Origin: Streptomyces sp. MMBL 11-1 | GTDB taxonomy: Bacteria; Actinomycetota; Actinomycetes; Streptomycetales; Streptomycetaceae | Length of the DNA: 64,000 nt | Reading direction: 5' to 3' | NCBI RefSeq assembly: GCF_028622875.1 | Contig: NZ_CP117709.1 | Location: 5,025,001-5,089,000, forward strand | Shown here: positions 17,398-26,668 of the stretch, piece by piece | How positions within the stretch are numbered: position 1 is the first letter of the stretch | Layout: each line of letters begins with the position of its first letter | Notes under the pieces: generated by a model | Told to the model about the DNA's origin: nothing | The model's input: the letters and a program-made list of their open reading frames with translations, nothing else | The model's database searches: none | Made by a program: the position numbers and the translations under genes

Positions 17398-18656
17398 GCA
17401 CGAGCAAAGCCACCGCCGCACGCCTCGCCCCCGCCAAGGGCGGGCGCCGCAAGCTCTCCCTGCCCGTCGTCCTCCTGATCATCGCGGGCGCCCTCGCCCT
17501 GATCTCCCTGGTGCGCCTCATCAGCGGCGCGAACGACATCACCTCGGTCGGCCAGGTCCGCGGCGCCCTGTCACTCGCCGTCCCGATCGGCCTCGCCGGC
17601 CTCGGCGGTCTGTGGGCCGAGCGCGCGGGCGTCGTCAACATCGGCCTCGAAGGCATGATGGTCCTGGGCACCTGGTTCGGCGCCTGGGCCGGGTTCCAGT
17701 GGGGCCCGTGGGTGGGCGTCCTCTTCGGCGTCCTCGGCGGCTGCCTCGGCGGCCTGCTGCACGCGGTCATCACCGTCACCTTCGGTGTGAACCACATCGT
17801 CTCCGGCGTGGCCATCAACATCCTCGCCGTCGGCGTCACCCGCTACCTCTCCAACTTCGCCTTCGACGGCATCGAGGGCGGCTCCTCCAAGCAGTCCCCG
17901 CGCATCGATCCGATCGACAGGATCACCGTTCCAGGGCTTTCGGACTGGATGCAGGACCTGCAACAACAACACTGGTTCCTGATCTCCGACATCGCCGGCA
18001 TCATCGGCGGGCTCGTCACCGGGCTCTCCCTGCTCACCGTCGTCGCCCTGTTGCTGATCCCCGCCACCTGGTGGATCCTGTGGCGCACGCCGTTCGGACT
18101 GCGGCTGCGCTCCTGCGGCGAGAGCCCCGTGGCCGCCGAGACCCTCGGCGTCAACGTCTACAAGTACAAGTACATCGCCGTCACGGTCTCCGGCGGTCTG
18201 GCGGGTCTGGGCGGCGCGTTCCTCGCGATCGTCGCCACCGGCATCTACCAGGAGGGCCAGACCGGCGGCCGCGGCTACATCGGTCTCGCCGCGATGATCT
18301 TCGGCAACTGGATGCCGGGCGGTATGGCGCTGGGCGCCGGGCTCTTCGGCTTCACCGACAGCCTCAAGCTGCGCGGTGGCGCGGAGAACGTCCACGCGAT
18401 GCTGCTCCTGCTGGCGATCCTGCTGGTCGTCGCGGTGTTCTGGCAGCTGTACCGGAAGAAGTACGTCGCCGCGGTGATCTCGGCGGCCGTCTCGGCGCTG
18501 CTGTTCACCTGGTACTTCCTGACCGACCAGGTGCCGAGCCAGTTCGTCGACGCCGCCCCGTACGTCACGACGCTGCTGGTCCTCTCGCTCTCCGCGCAAC
18601 GGCTGCGGATGCCCAAGGCCAACGGCATCCCGTACCGCAAGGGCGAGGGCAAGTGA
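17394..18656 (+). CDS. Nucleoside ABC transporter permease 2
   Basis: 420 residues from GTG 17394, overlapping permease 1. It has about ten hydrophobic helices and the family motif LWAERAGVVNIGLEGMMVLG. A hydrophilic loop (GGSSKQSPRIDPIDR) in the middle and an AETLGVNVYKYKY coupling region towards the ATPase are visible. It pairs with permease 1 to form the membrane pore. The cytidine deaminase start codon overlaps its stop. Confidence 0.9.
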   Translation: MSTSKATAARLAPAKGGRRKLSLPVVLLIIAGALALISLVRLISGANDITSVGQVRGALSLAVPIGLAGLGGLWAERAGVVNIGLEGMMVLGTWFGAWAGFQWGPWVGVLFGVLGGCLGGLLHAVITVTFGVNHIVSGVAINILAVGVTRYLSNFAFDGIEGGSSKQSPRIDPIDRITVPGLSDWMQDLQQQHWFLISDIAGIIGGLVTGLSLLTVVALLLIPATWWILWRTPFGLRLRSCGESPVAAETLGVNVYKYKYIAVTVSGGLAGLGGAFLAIVATGIYQEGQTGGRGYIGLAAMIFGNWMPGGMALGAGLFGFTDSLKLRGGAENVHAMLLLLAILLVVAVFWQLYRKKYVAAVISAAVSALLFTWYFLTDQVPSQFVDAAPYVTTLLVLSLSAQRLRMPKANGIPYRKGEGK

Positions 18657-19081
18657 CGCCGCCCGCCGCCGGATCCCCGCCCGCCACGGCTTTCGGCGAG
18701 GCCGACTGGGACGCCCTGCGGGAGGCGGCCCGGGACGCCATGTCCCGCGCGTACGTCCCCTACTCGCGCTACCCGGTCGGCGTCGCCGCCCGGGTGGACG
18801 ACGGGCGCACGATCACCGGCTGCAACGTGGAGAACGCCAGCTACGGCCTGTCGCTCTGCGCGGAGTGCGGTCTGGTCTCCGCGCTCCACGCCACCGGCGG
18901 CGGTCGGCTGACCCACTTCACCTGCGTGGACGGCACCGGGGCGGTTCTGGTGCCGTGCGGCCGGTGCCGGCAGCTGCTGTACGAGTTCGGCGGCCCGGAA
19001 CTCCTCCTGGAGACGCCCGACGGGCGGCGCACGCTGGACGAGATGCTGCCCCAGGCCTTCGGCCCGCAGCACCTCGGCTGA
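18653..19081 (+). CDS. cdd: Cytidine deaminase
   Basis: 142 residues from GTG 18653 (GTGA overlap with permease 2). It converts cytidine/deoxycytidine to uridine/deoxyuridine. The catalytic set of the tetrameric family is complete: GCNVENASYGLSLCAE (Cys zinc ligand and catalytic Glu) and VPCGRCRQ (two more Cys ligands). Location as the last gene of a nucleoside importer operon places it directly in salvage of imported nucleosides. A perfect 12-bp hairpin terminator follows. Confidence 0.93.
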   Translation: MTPPAAGSPPATAFGEADWDALREAARDAMSRAYVPYSRYPVGVAARVDDGRTITGCNVENASYGLSLCAECGLVSALHATGGGRLTHFTCVDGTGAVLVPCGRCRQLLYEFGGPELLLETPDGRRTLDEMLPQAFGPQHLG

Positions 19082-19098
19082 ACCCCGTATCCCCTGGC

Positions 19099-19129
19099 GG
19101 TGGCCCTTCCCTCTCTCGGAAGGGCCACC
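19099..19129 (+). terminator. Terminator after the importer-cdd operon
   Basis: GGTGGCCCTTCC (19099-19110) and GGAAGGGCCACC (19118-19129) form a perfect 12-bp stem with a 7-base loop, 18 bases after the cdd stop. Confidence 0.85.
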
Positions 19130-19150
19130 GCTCTTCCCCCTCTTCTATCC

Positions 19151-19178
19151 ACGCAAAAGTCAGTCCGGACTCTTGCGT
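19151..19178. promoter_or_regulatory. Imperfect palindrome upstream of thymidine phosphorylase
   Basis: ACGCAAAAGTC (19151-19161) and GACTCTTGCGT (19168-19178) are inverted repeats matching at 10 of 11 positions, centred about 38 bases before the deoA start. An operator or promoter-embedded palindrome is plausible. It is unlike the CTACGCG palindrome of the neighbouring transport genes. Confidence 0.45.
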
Positions 19179-19202
19179 ACGCACCCGGCCGGAAGGATTC
19201 CC

Positions 19203-20480
19203 ATGGACGCCATCTCCGTCATCCGCACCAAGCGGGACCGAGGCGAGCTGACCCCCGAGCAGATCGACTGGGTCATCGACGCCTACACCCGCGGCGAGGT
19301 CGCCGACGAGCAGATGTCCGCCCTCGCCATGGCGATCCTGCTCAACGGGATGAACCGCACCGAGATCGCCCGCTGGACCGCCGCGATGATCGCCTCCGGC
19401 GAGCGGATGAGCTTTGACGGGCTGTCCCGCCCCACCACCGACAAGCACTCCACCGGCGGCGTCGGCGACAAGATCACCCTGCCGCTCGCCCCGCTGGTCG
19501 CCGCCTGCGGCGCGGCCGTGCCGCAGCTCAGCGGCCGGGGCCTCGGCCACACCGGCGGCACCCTGGACAAGCTGGAGTCCATCCCCGGGTGGCGGGCCCG
19601 CATCTCCAACGAGGAGCTGCGACACGTCCTCGACACCACCGGCGCGGTCATCTGCGCCGCCGGTGACGGCCTCGCCCCCGCCGACAAGAAGCTGTACGCG
19701 CTGCGCGACGTCACCGGCACCGTCGAGGCGATCCCGCTCATCGCCAGCTCCATCATGTCCAAGAAGATCGCCGAGGGCACCGGGGCACTCGTCCTGGACG
19801 TCAAGGTCGGCTCCGGCGCCTTCATGAAGACCATCGAGGACGCCCGCGAACTGGCCTCCACCATGGTCGCGCTCGGCACCGACAGCGGGGTCCGCACGGT
19901 CGCGCTGCTCACCGACATGTCGACCCCGCTCGGCCTCACCGCGGGCAACGCGCTGGAGGTCCGCGAGTCGGTCGAGGTGCTGGCCGGCGGTGGCCCGCGG
20001 GACGTCGTCGACCTGACCCTCGCCCTCGCCCGCGAGATGCTGGACGCCGCCGGGCTCAAGGACGCCGACCCGGAGAAGGCCCTCGCCGACGGCTCGGCGA
20101 TGGACGTCTGGCGCCGGATGATCTCCGCCCAGGGCGGCGACCCGGACGCCACGCTCCCGACCGCCCGCGAGCAGCACGTCGTCACCGCACCCTCCTCCGG
20201 CGTGCTGACCCGCCTGGACGCCTACGACGTCGGCGTCGCCGCCTGGCGCCTCGGCGCGGGCCGCGCCCGCAAGGAGGACCCGGTGCAGGCGGGCGCCGGC
20301 GTCGAGCTGCACGCCAAGCCCGGCGACACCGTCACCGAGGGCCAGCCCCTGATGACGCTGCACACGGACACCCCGGAGAAGTTCGACTACGCGCTGAAGG
20401 CACTGCCCGGGGCGTACGACATCGCCCCGGCCGGCACGTCGTTCGCACCGCTGCCGGTGGTGCGGGAGCGTATCGCCTGA
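19203..20480 (+). CDS. deoA: Thymidine phosphorylase
   Basis: 425 residues from ATG 19203, which has GGAAGG six bases upstream; the frame is open from 19173. It cleaves thymidine to thymine and deoxyribose 1-phosphate. Family motifs include the phosphate-binding KHSTGGVGDKITLPLAPL, LSGRGLGHTGGTLDKL and KKIAEGTGALVLDVKVG. Its place behind the nucleoside importer and cytidine deaminase builds a pyrimidine salvage set, though a terminator and its own upstream palindrome separate it from that operon. Confidence 0.95.
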   Translation: MDAISVIRTKRDRGELTPEQIDWVIDAYTRGEVADEQMSALAMAILLNGMNRTEIARWTAAMIASGERMSFDGLSRPTTDKHSTGGVGDKITLPLAPLVAACGAAVPQLSGRGLGHTGGTLDKLESIPGWRARISNEELRHVLDTTGAVICAAGDGLAPADKKLYALRDVTGTVEAIPLIASSIMSKKIAEGTGALVLDVKVGSGAFMKTIEDARELASTMVALGTDSGVRTVALLTDMSTPLGLTAGNALEVRESVEVLAGGGPRDVVDLTLALAREMLDAAGLKDADPEKALADGSAMDVWRRMISAQGGDPDATLPTAREQHVVTAPSSGVLTRLDAYDVGVAAWRLGAGRARKEDPVQAGAGVELHAKPGDTVTEGQPLMTLHTDTPEKFDYALKALPGAYDIAPAGTSFAPLPVVRERIA

Positions 20481-20503
20481 CCTGCGGTTTCCCCATACGG
20501 GTG

Positions 20504-20535
20504 AACGGGATCGGTGGACTGCCACCGGTCCCGTT
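20504..20535 (+). terminator. Hairpin terminator after deoA
   Basis: AACGGGATCGGTGG and CCACCGGTCCCGTT pair around a 4-base loop with one mismatch or bulge, 24 bases after the deoA stop. Confidence 0.65.
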
Positions 20536-20592
20536 CGGCATGCTGGACTCCGAGGCGAGGCCCCAGGTGACGTACCGATAGAGGAGACCGCC

Positions 20593-21189
20593 GTGAGCGC
20601 ACTCACCGTCGAACCCGTGCCGGACCAGGGGCAGGACCAGGACTGGGACGACCTCGTCCGGATCTGGGAGGAGACGGACGCACCCAAGGGCTGCAGGGTG
20701 GAGATCATCGAGGAGATCGTCACCGTGTCGCCACCGCCGTCCAAGGACCACCACACCACCGCTGCCCTGCTCCAGCGCAGGCTCTACACCGTCATTCCGG
20801 AGGACTGGGGGATCTACCAGACCCTCGGCCTCTCGCTGCCCGGACGGGGCGGGATCTACATCCCCGACCTTGTGGTCGTGGACCGCGCCACGGCCTCCGG
20901 GCCGGGCCTCACCGTGCCCGCCGAGGAAGCCCGCCTCGTCGTCGAGATCACCTCCCGTGCCAACGCCAACCACGACCGCGTCAGCAAGGTGAACGGCTAT
21001 GCCAGGGCCGGGGTGGAGCTGTTCCTGCTCCTCGACCCCCGGCACTCCGGCCATCCGACCGCGACGCTGTACGGGGAGCCGGAGGGTGGTACGTACCGCG
21101 TGCTGGAAACGGTCGAGTACGGGCGGAAACTGACCCTTCCCGAGCCGTTCGGGCTGGTCCTGGACACCAGCGTCTTCCCGGTCAGCTGA
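20593..21189 (+). CDS. Uma2 family (DUF820) restriction-endonuclease-fold protein
   Basis: 198 residues from GTG 20593 with GAGGAG upstream. The Uma2 fold is recognisable: GCRVEIIEEIVTVSPPPS near residue 35, YIPDLVVVD, and ARLVVEITSRANANHDR with the D...ExT/ExK-like nuclease core. These proteins are very numerous in streptomycetes and cyanobacteria. Nuclease activity is expected from the fold, but their biological role is not settled. It is a monocistronic gene ending at a strong shared terminator. Confidence 0.85.
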   Translation: MSALTVEPVPDQGQDQDWDDLVRIWEETDAPKGCRVEIIEEIVTVSPPPSKDHHTTAALLQRRLYTVIPEDWGIYQTLGLSLPGRGGIYIPDLVVVDRATASGPGLTVPAEEARLVVEITSRANANHDRVSKVNGYARAGVELFLLLDPRHSGHPTATLYGEPEGGTYRVLETVEYGRKLTLPEPFGLVLDTSVFPVS

Positions 21190-21197
21190 CACGCGGA

Positions 21198-21234
21198 CGG
21201 CCCGCCGCACGGAGAGGATCCGTGCGGCGGGCCG
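21198..21234. terminator. Bidirectional terminator between convergent genes
   Basis: CGGCCCGCCGCACGGA (21198-21213) pairs perfectly over 16 bases with 21219-21234 around a 5-base loop. It serves the rightward Uma2 gene and the leftward protease gene. Confidence 0.85.
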
Positions 21235-21270
21235 CCGTCATACGTGCGGTGAACTACCCGCGAGCGCCCG

Positions 21271-24200
21271 TCACTTGCCCAGGTACGCGCTGTAGATCTT
21301 CACCGACGAGGTGTTGCCCTTCTTGTCGGTGACCTTGGCGGAGAAGGAGATCGCCTTGCCCTTGGCCGGGTTCTTGACCGTGATCCTGCCCTTCTTGACG
21401 GTGACCTTTTTCCAGGTCTTTCCGCCGTTGTAACTGACGTACGTCTTCAGCGACTTCAGGTTCTTGCCCGCGGCGGCGCCGTGCACCTTCACCGGCACCG
21501 AGACCGTCTTGCCGGCCTTGGCCCGGCCGTCGGTGCCCACGGCCGGGGTGAACCGGACGGTGGAGACGGGCAGCATCGTGAACGCGGTCTTCTTCGAGCG
21601 GAACGTCCAGGCCGCGTCCACCCGGGTGGAGAGCGGGCTGACCTTCGCGCTGTGCCTGACCGTGGTCGTCAGCCGGTAGTCGGCCGCGCCCGCCGGGACC
21701 TGGAAGGGCTTGCCGCCGCCGCCCACCGGGTCGCTGTTCTGGCCGAGCTTCTTGCCGTTGCGGTACAGGACGGTCTTGGCCGACGTGAACAGCATCCCGC
21801 CCGCGTTGCCCCGGCCGTCGGCCAGCAGCGGGAGAGTGCCGGTGATCTCGTTGCCCTCACGGACGACGCCGTAGTCCTTGTTCACCAGCGGGCCGAACAC
21901 CGCGGTGTTCACGGCCTTCGTGTACGTCCTGCCCGCCTTGTACGTCGCCTCCTTGCCGACCTGGTAGTTGGCCTCGTACGTCGGCCAGCCGTCCGCGTCG
22001 ACCGGGCCCTGCTGGTCGAAGTCGAAGGTCCAGGCCACCTTGTCCGCGGTGGAGACGTACAGCGTGCGGGTGCCGGGCAGCTTCTGATCGATCGAGGTCG
22101 CCCAGCCCCCGCCCTGCGTGGGCAGGAAGGGGAAGGCGGTGATCGAACCCTTCTTCTTCGGCGCGGCGGCGCCCATGGCGATCTTCACCTTGGCCAGCTG
22201 CGCCGTGCTGAACTTCCGGTCGAAGCCGGTGGCGAGCTGCTTGACCGTGCCGCCGACCGCGATGTCGTACTCGGTCGACGCGCCCTTGCTCCACGTGCCG
22301 ATCCAGTGCTGGGCGAGCGAACCGTCGGTGATCTTCGGTCCGGCGTGGAGGGTACGCATGCCGGCCGGCGACTCCGCCAGCCAGCCGAAGGAGACCGCGT
22401 CGTTCGCCGCCTCCACCACGTAGTCCGGGGAGAAGAGCTCAGCCTTCGCCTTCGCGTCCGGCACCGTGACCTTCACCGGCTTCGCCTTGCGGGCGTCGAA
22501 CGTCAGCGAGGTGTTCTTGGTGACCGCGATCTTCGGCTGGGCGATCCAGTCGGCGCCCTTGGTGACGTCGTCCGGGTCGTTGTAGACCGTGGAGTTGACC
22601 ACGTACGTGCCCTTGGGAACCCGGATCTTCGCGGTGCCGTCGACGACCCGCGGACTCAGGAACGGGTTGCCGGACTCGGCATTGAAGCGGAAGAGCGTGG
22701 TGTCCGCGTGGGCGGCCGGACGGCCGTCCCGCCCGAGGTGCTTGACCGTGACGTCGTAGCTCTCCACCTCACGCTCGACCGCGGCGGCCGTGCGCACGCT
22801 CTGCCCGCCGCCGGTGGCCACCACGTACGCGGAGTACGTGCCGTCGGTGGTGGAGCCGAGCCGGGTGTCGGCGGTCAGCGTCGCCTCCGCCGTGCCGCCC
22901 GCCGGGACGGTGACCTTGTCCGTGCCGAGCGTGAAGAAGCCGGCCGGAGCGGGCTTCCCCGTCGGGCCGGTGCCCGTCACCTTCAGATCGAGGGTGACGT
23001 CGCTCGTGCCGAGGTTGCGGTAGGTGACCTTCTCGGTGACCGGCTCGTCGTCGGTGTGCGGCCACTGCTGCACCCCGAAGCTCACCGAGACCGGGTCGGC
23101 GACGACGGTCTGGGCGATCGCCCGGTCCACCGCGATCCGGCCGGAGCCCTGCTGGAACGGGTTGTACGCGCCGGGCTTCGCGGACGCGGTCAGCGCGCCC
23201 TTCAGCTCGGCGTACGTCCAGTCGGGGTGCTGCTGCTTGAGCAGGGCGGCCGCGCCCGCCACGTGCGGGGTGGCCATCGACGTACCCGAGATCGTCGCGT
23301 AGCCGGCGGGGTTCTCCCCCACCTCCTTCGCGATCTGCGAGCCGGACGGGATGGCCGCCGTGGTGTCCACTCCGGGGGCCGTCACGTCGGGCTTGACCGC
23401 CCCGTCCCCGACCCGGGGGCCCCGGCTGGAGAAGTCCGCCAGCTTGTCCCGGTCGTCGACCGCGCCCACGGTCAGCGCCGCGGTCGCGCTGCCCGGCGAG
23501 CCCACCGTGCCCGCGCCGTCGCCCTCGTTGCCCGCGGCGATGGCGAACAGGACGCCCTTCTCGGCCGACAGCTTGTCGACCGCGGCCTCCAGCGGGTCCA
23601 CCTCCGGGGTGTCGAGCCCGCCGAGGCTCAGGTTGACGATGTCGGCGCCCTGGGCGACCGCCCACTCCATTCCGGCCAGGATGCCGGAGTCGTCGCCGTA
23701 CCCGTCGTCGTCGAGCACCTTGCCCGCGAGCAGCTTGGCGTCCGGGGCCACGCCCTTGAACTTCCCGCCCGACCTGGCGCCGGTGCCCGCCGCGATCGAG
23801 GCGACGTGTGTGCCGTGGCCGACCCGGTCCTTGGTGTCCTTGGCGGCGCTGAAGTTCTTCTCCGCGAGGATCTGGCCCTTGAGGTCGGGGTGGGTGGTGT
23901 CCGTCCCGGTGTCCAGGACCGCGATCTTGACGCCCTTGCCGGTGAACCCGGCCTTCCACGCCGCCGGGGCGCCGATCTGCGGGACGCTCCTGTCGAGGCT
24001 CGCCCGGCGCACCCCGTCCAGCCAGACCCGGTCGATGCCGGGTGCGGTGGTGACCCGCTCACCGCCCGCGCGCCGGTCGGTGAGCGCCTTCCAGATGGCC
24101 GGCGCGTCGGCGGTCGGTGTGGTCACCGACTCGGCGTTCAGCGATGTCAGGCTCCGGCCGACCTCGGTGGAGCCCGCGTCGCGGACCTGTGCCCTCGCGG

Positions 24201-24636
24201 TGGCGGCCTGCTTGCCCCGGTAGCCGACGATCAGCTTCAGACCGTCCCGCTGGGCCCGGAGGTTCTCCGGACGGCTCAGCTCGGTGACGTCGAACAGCCG
24301 CCGGTCGAGCTTGCCGGAGGCGATCAGCCGGTGGGCGTCGGCCGGGACGACGAGCGTGTGCCCCTTGTTGCTCATCCGCTGCACCGGGATGTTCTCCCGG
24401 CCCTTCGCGGGCCGGAAGGCGACCGGCTTGCCCTGCGCGTCGACGCTGACCCGGTCGCCGGTGACGAGGGTCAGCTGACGCAGCTCCCTGTCCTGGGCGC
24501 GGTCCTGGGCCCGGGCGCCGGACGCCCCCCTCGGATCCGGCTGGGCGACGGCGGACGTGGTCATGCCCGCCGCCAGTGCCACGGCCACGGCGGTGGCGAC
24601 CGCCGGTATGCACGCGTTTCTCACGTGTCTGCGCAA
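21271..24636 (-). CDS. Large secreted subtilisin-like (S8) serine protease
   Basis: About 1120 residues. A Sec signal peptide (AVATAVAVALAAGMTTSAVA) is followed by a propeptide and a complete S8 domain: Asp in VAVLDTGTDTTHPDL-like context near residue 240, His in GHGTHVAS near 276, Ser in GTSMATPHVAGAA near 450. The last 600 residues are beta-rich with Lys-rich, Ig-like ends and no membrane anchor, so the enzyme is probably released. The start is uncertain: TTG 24636 (after GGGGGAGAG) or GTG 24624 fit the signal peptide better than GTG 24720. Confidence 0.9.
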   Translation of the reverse strand: MRRHVRNACIPAVATAVAVALAAGMTTSAVAQPDPRGASGARAQDRAQDRELRQLTLVTGDRVSVDAQGKPVAFRPAKGRENIPVQRMSNKGHTLVVPADAHRLIASGKLDRRLFDVTELSRPENLRAQRDGLKLIVGYRGKQAATARAQVRDAGSTEVGRSLTSLNAESVTTPTADAPAIWKALTDRRAGGERVTTAPGIDRVWLDGVRRASLDRSVPQIGAPAAWKAGFTGKGVKIAVLDTGTDTTHPDLKGQILAEKNFSAAKDTKDRVGHGTHVASIAAGTGARSGGKFKGVAPDAKLLAGKVLDDDGYGDDSGILAGMEWAVAQGADIVNLSLGGLDTPEVDPLEAAVDKLSAEKGVLFAIAAGNEGDGAGTVGSPGSATAALTVGAVDDRDKLADFSSRGPRVGDGAVKPDVTAPGVDTTAAIPSGSQIAKEVGENPAGYATISGTSMATPHVAGAAALLKQQHPDWTYAELKGALTASAKPGAYNPFQQGSGRIAVDRAIAQTVVADPVSVSFGVQQWPHTDDEPVTEKVTYRNLGTSDVTLDLKVTGTGPTGKPAPAGFFTLGTDKVTVPAGGTAEATLTADTRLGSTTDGTYSAYVVATGGGQSVRTAAAVEREVESYDVTVKHLGRDGRPAAHADTTLFRFNAESGNPFLSPRVVDGTAKIRVPKGTYVVNSTVYNDPDDVTKGADWIAQPKIAVTKNTSLTFDARKAKPVKVTVPDAKAKAELFSPDYVVEAANDAVSFGWLAESPAGMRTLHAGPKITDGSLAQHWIGTWSKGASTEYDIAVGGTVKQLATGFDRKFSTAQLAKVKIAMGAAAPKKKGSITAFPFLPTQGGGWATSIDQKLPGTRTLYVSTADKVAWTFDFDQQGPVDADGWPTYEANYQVGKEATYKAGRTYTKAVNTAVFGPLVNKDYGVVREGNEITGTLPLLADGRGNAGGMLFTSAKTVLYRNGKKLGQNSDPVGGGGKPFQVPAGAADYRLTTTVRHSAKVSPLSTRVDAAWTFRSKKTAFTMLPVSTVRFTPAVGTDGRAKAGKTVSVPVKVHGAAAGKNLKSLKTYVSYNGGKTWKKVTVKKGRITVKNPAKGKAISFSAKVTDKKGNTSSVKIYSAYLGK

Positions 24637-24825
24637 CTCTCCCCCTGGAGAACTCGGTGGTTTCTCGGTCCCGCCGGTCCGCAGAGACGCAGAAAGGACG
24701 GCCGCGGCCCGTCGGTTCACGGAACTAGAGGGGACAGCGGGGGAGTTGGTTCACGAGAGGGGCACCAGAGGGGCACAGTTGTCGCAAAATGCCCCTCCGC
24801 GACGGAGGTCGCGCGGAAGGGGCCG

Positions 24826-25212
24826 ATGAATTTCGCCCGCCGGTCCGGTCTCCCTGGTGTGGATGCCGAGAATCCGATCGCCCTGACTGTGACCGGCCGG
24901 GTCAGCCGTGCCGCCGTACCCGACCTCTGCGCCGAGCTGGAGCGTGCTCTCGCCGGCCCTCGTGGAGGGGCCCTCGCCCCGGGCGCGGCGGTGGACTGCG
25001 ATGTGGGCGGGGTGACCGGGCCGGATCTGACGCTGGTCGAGGCGGTGGCCCGGCTGGGGCTCGTCGCCCGCCGGTCCGGACGCACCCTGCGGCTGCGCCG
25101 CGTACCCCCCGAACTCCGGTCACTGCTGGACCTGGTGGGGCTGGCCGACGTGGTGGCCCTGGAGGAGACCCCGGAGGAGGCCCCGGACGAACGGGTGCCG
25201 GGCCCGTACTGA
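24826..25212 (+). CDS. STAS domain protein (anti-sigma factor antagonist-like)
   Basis: 128 residues from ATG 24826. The pattern ALTVTGRVSRAAVPDLCAELE, AAVDCDVGGVTGPDLTLVEAVARL and LRLRRVPPELRSLLDLVGL is a STAS fold of the SpoIIAA/MlaB group. The usual phosphorylated Ser region (D-x-S/T) reads GGVTGPD, so phosphorylation cannot be confirmed. It may take part in partner switching with an anti-sigma factor. The ribosome-binding site GGAAGGGG lies in a hairpin with GCCCCTCCGCG (24790-24800), which could limit translation. Confidence 0.75.
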   Translation: MNFARRSGLPGVDAENPIALTVTGRVSRAAVPDLCAELERALAGPRGGALAPGAAVDCDVGGVTGPDLTLVEAVARLGLVARRSGRTLRLRRVPPELRSLLDLVGLADVVALEETPEEAPDERVPGPY

Positions 25213-25364
25213 CGCCGGGCGGACGGACGCCGGGCGGACGGGTGCCGGGCCCACACCCGCGCTGGGCGGAACGGGCGTCGGGCCCGCACCGGCGTGCGTG
25301 CGGCCCGCGACCGGCCCGGCGCCCCGGTGGTGTGCCCCGGGGCGCCGGCCCGTCCGGTGACCGC

Positions 25365-25472
25365 TAGGTCCTGTCGTCAGGCTGCCGTCTGCCGCGCGAC
25401 GCCCGGCACGCACGCTCGCGACGCCGCGCGGCCGCCCTACGGGCGACGACGGCAGTTTGACGACAGCCCTTA
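25365..25472. repeat. Long inverted-repeat element, copy 2
   Basis: The arms 25365-25389 and 25448-25472 (GACGGCAGTTTGACGACAGC start of the right arm) match at 20 of 25 positions. They share sequence with copy 1 at 8886-9062, including the inner stretch GCCGCCCT(A/C)CGGGCGACGAC. It again lies between convergent genes, and its right end contains the TAA stop (25470-25472) of the leftward sigma factor gene. Confidence 0.85.
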
Positions 25473-26495
25473 GGCGTCGGCCGGGAGCCGGTCCGACAGA
25501 CCGAACAGCGGGAACCAGCGCGGGACGTCCAGGAAGCAGTGCATCCCGGTGATCGCCCCGTCCCGGATGTCGATGACCTGGACCGCCCACGGCACGAACC
25601 CGTCCCCGTCCTCGGCGGGCTTGTAGTGCGCGAAGCCGGGGGACCCGTTGGCCGAGACGGGCACCAGCCTGGAGCCCGCGCACGCCGCGCCGATGGAGGT
25701 CATGAAGCCCGTGATGTCCCCGGTGCCCCGCAGCCACAGGTCGAACGGCGGCATCGTCATCACCGCGTCCTCGTGGAGCAGCGCGGTCAGGGCGGCCATG
25801 TCATATCCCTCGAACGCCTTCACATAGCGCTCCAGGAGCTTCTGCTGCTCCTCGTCGAGGGGGTCCGCAGCATCGCCCGCCCGGTCCTCCGTCTCGGTCA
25901 GTGTGGCGCGGGCCCGCTGCAGGGCGCTGTTGACCGAGGCGACGGAGGTCTCCAGCAGCTCGGCCACCTCCGCGGCCTTCCAGGCGAGGACCTCGCGCAG
26001 GATCAGCACGGCGCGCTGCTTGGGCGGCAGGTGCTGGAGGGCGGCGACGAACGCGAGGCGCACCGACTCGCGCGCCACGGCCGCCTCCGCCGGATCCTGG
26101 ACCGAGGGCAGGACCCGGCCGTCGGGCATCGGCTCCAGCCAGACGTTCTCCGGGCGGGGGCTCAGCGCGGCCTGGGCGAGCGGAGTCGGGCCCGTCAGAT
26201 CGACCGGGCGGGCCCGCTTGTTGCCCGCGTTCAGCATGTCCAGGCAGACGTTGGTGGCGATCCGGTAGAGCCAGGAGCGCAGCGAGGAGCGGCCCTCGAA
26301 CTTGTCGAAGTTGCGCCAGGCCCGCACCAGGGTGTCCTGCACCGCGTCCTCGGCCTCGAAGGCGGATCCGAGCATCCGGTAGCAGTACCCCGTCAGCTCG
26401 ATCCGGTGCCCTTCCAGGCGGCTGTCGATCCCGGCGGCTTCGCCCCCGGCGCCCGCCGCCGCTCCTGTGGCCGTCGTCGTGGTCAGATCGCTCAT
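25470..26495 (-). CDS. ECF sigma factor with C-terminal SnoaL-like domain
   Basis: 341 residues from ATG 26495. Region 2 is LTGYCYRMLGSAFEAEDAVQ with DTLVRAWRNF following. Region 4 is LPPKQRAVLILREVLAWKAA with the helix-turn-helix ELLETSVASVNSALQRA. After residue 215 an NTF2/SnoaL-like domain follows (YVKAFEGYDMAALTALLHED). This fits ECF groups such as SigG/SigJ-type factors, in which the extra domain modulates sigma activity instead of a separate anti-sigma factor. No anti-sigma gene is adjacent. Confidence 0.88.
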   Translation of the reverse strand: MSDLTTTTATGAAAGAGGEAAGIDSRLEGHRIELTGYCYRMLGSAFEAEDAVQDTLVRAWRNFDKFEGRSSLRSWLYRIATNVCLDMLNAGNKRARPVDLTGPTPLAQAALSPRPENVWLEPMPDGRVLPSVQDPAEAAVARESVRLAFVAALQHLPPKQRAVLILREVLAWKAAEVAELLETSVASVNSALQRARATLTETEDRAGDAADPLDEEQQKLLERYVKAFEGYDMAALTALLHEDAVMTMPPFDLWLRGTGDITGFMTSIGAACAGSRLVPVSANGSPGFAHYKPAEDGDGFVPWAVQVIDIRDGAITGMHCFLDVPRWFPLFGLSDRLPADA

Positions 26496-26593
26496 CGCTC
26501 CACCCCTGTCGCGCGCAGCCGCGCTGTGGCATCCGTCACCCGGTACGTCGGAAGCTACCGCAGGCCACTGACAGTCGGGGCGGAAAGAGGACA

Positions 26594-26642
26594 AGGGGTG
26601 CCCGGCGGCCGTGGCCGGGGCCACGATCAGCCCGGCACCCCT
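26594..26642 (-). terminator. Hairpin terminator after the L,D-transpeptidase gene
   Basis: AGGGGTGCC (26594-26602) pairs with GGCACCCCT (26634-26642) over 9 bp around an internally structured loop, 27 bases beyond the stop of the leftward gene at 26669. Confidence 0.55.
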
Positions 26643-26668
26643 CGAGGTGTCCGTACCGGGCGCGTCGG

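Noticed and set aside
21481..25212. Very long rightward open frame of over 1200 codons opposite the S8 protease
   Set aside because: It is an antisense shadow of high-GC coding sequence: Arg/Gly/Val-rich and without domain features. Only its last 128 codons (from 24826), beyond the protease, look like a real protein.
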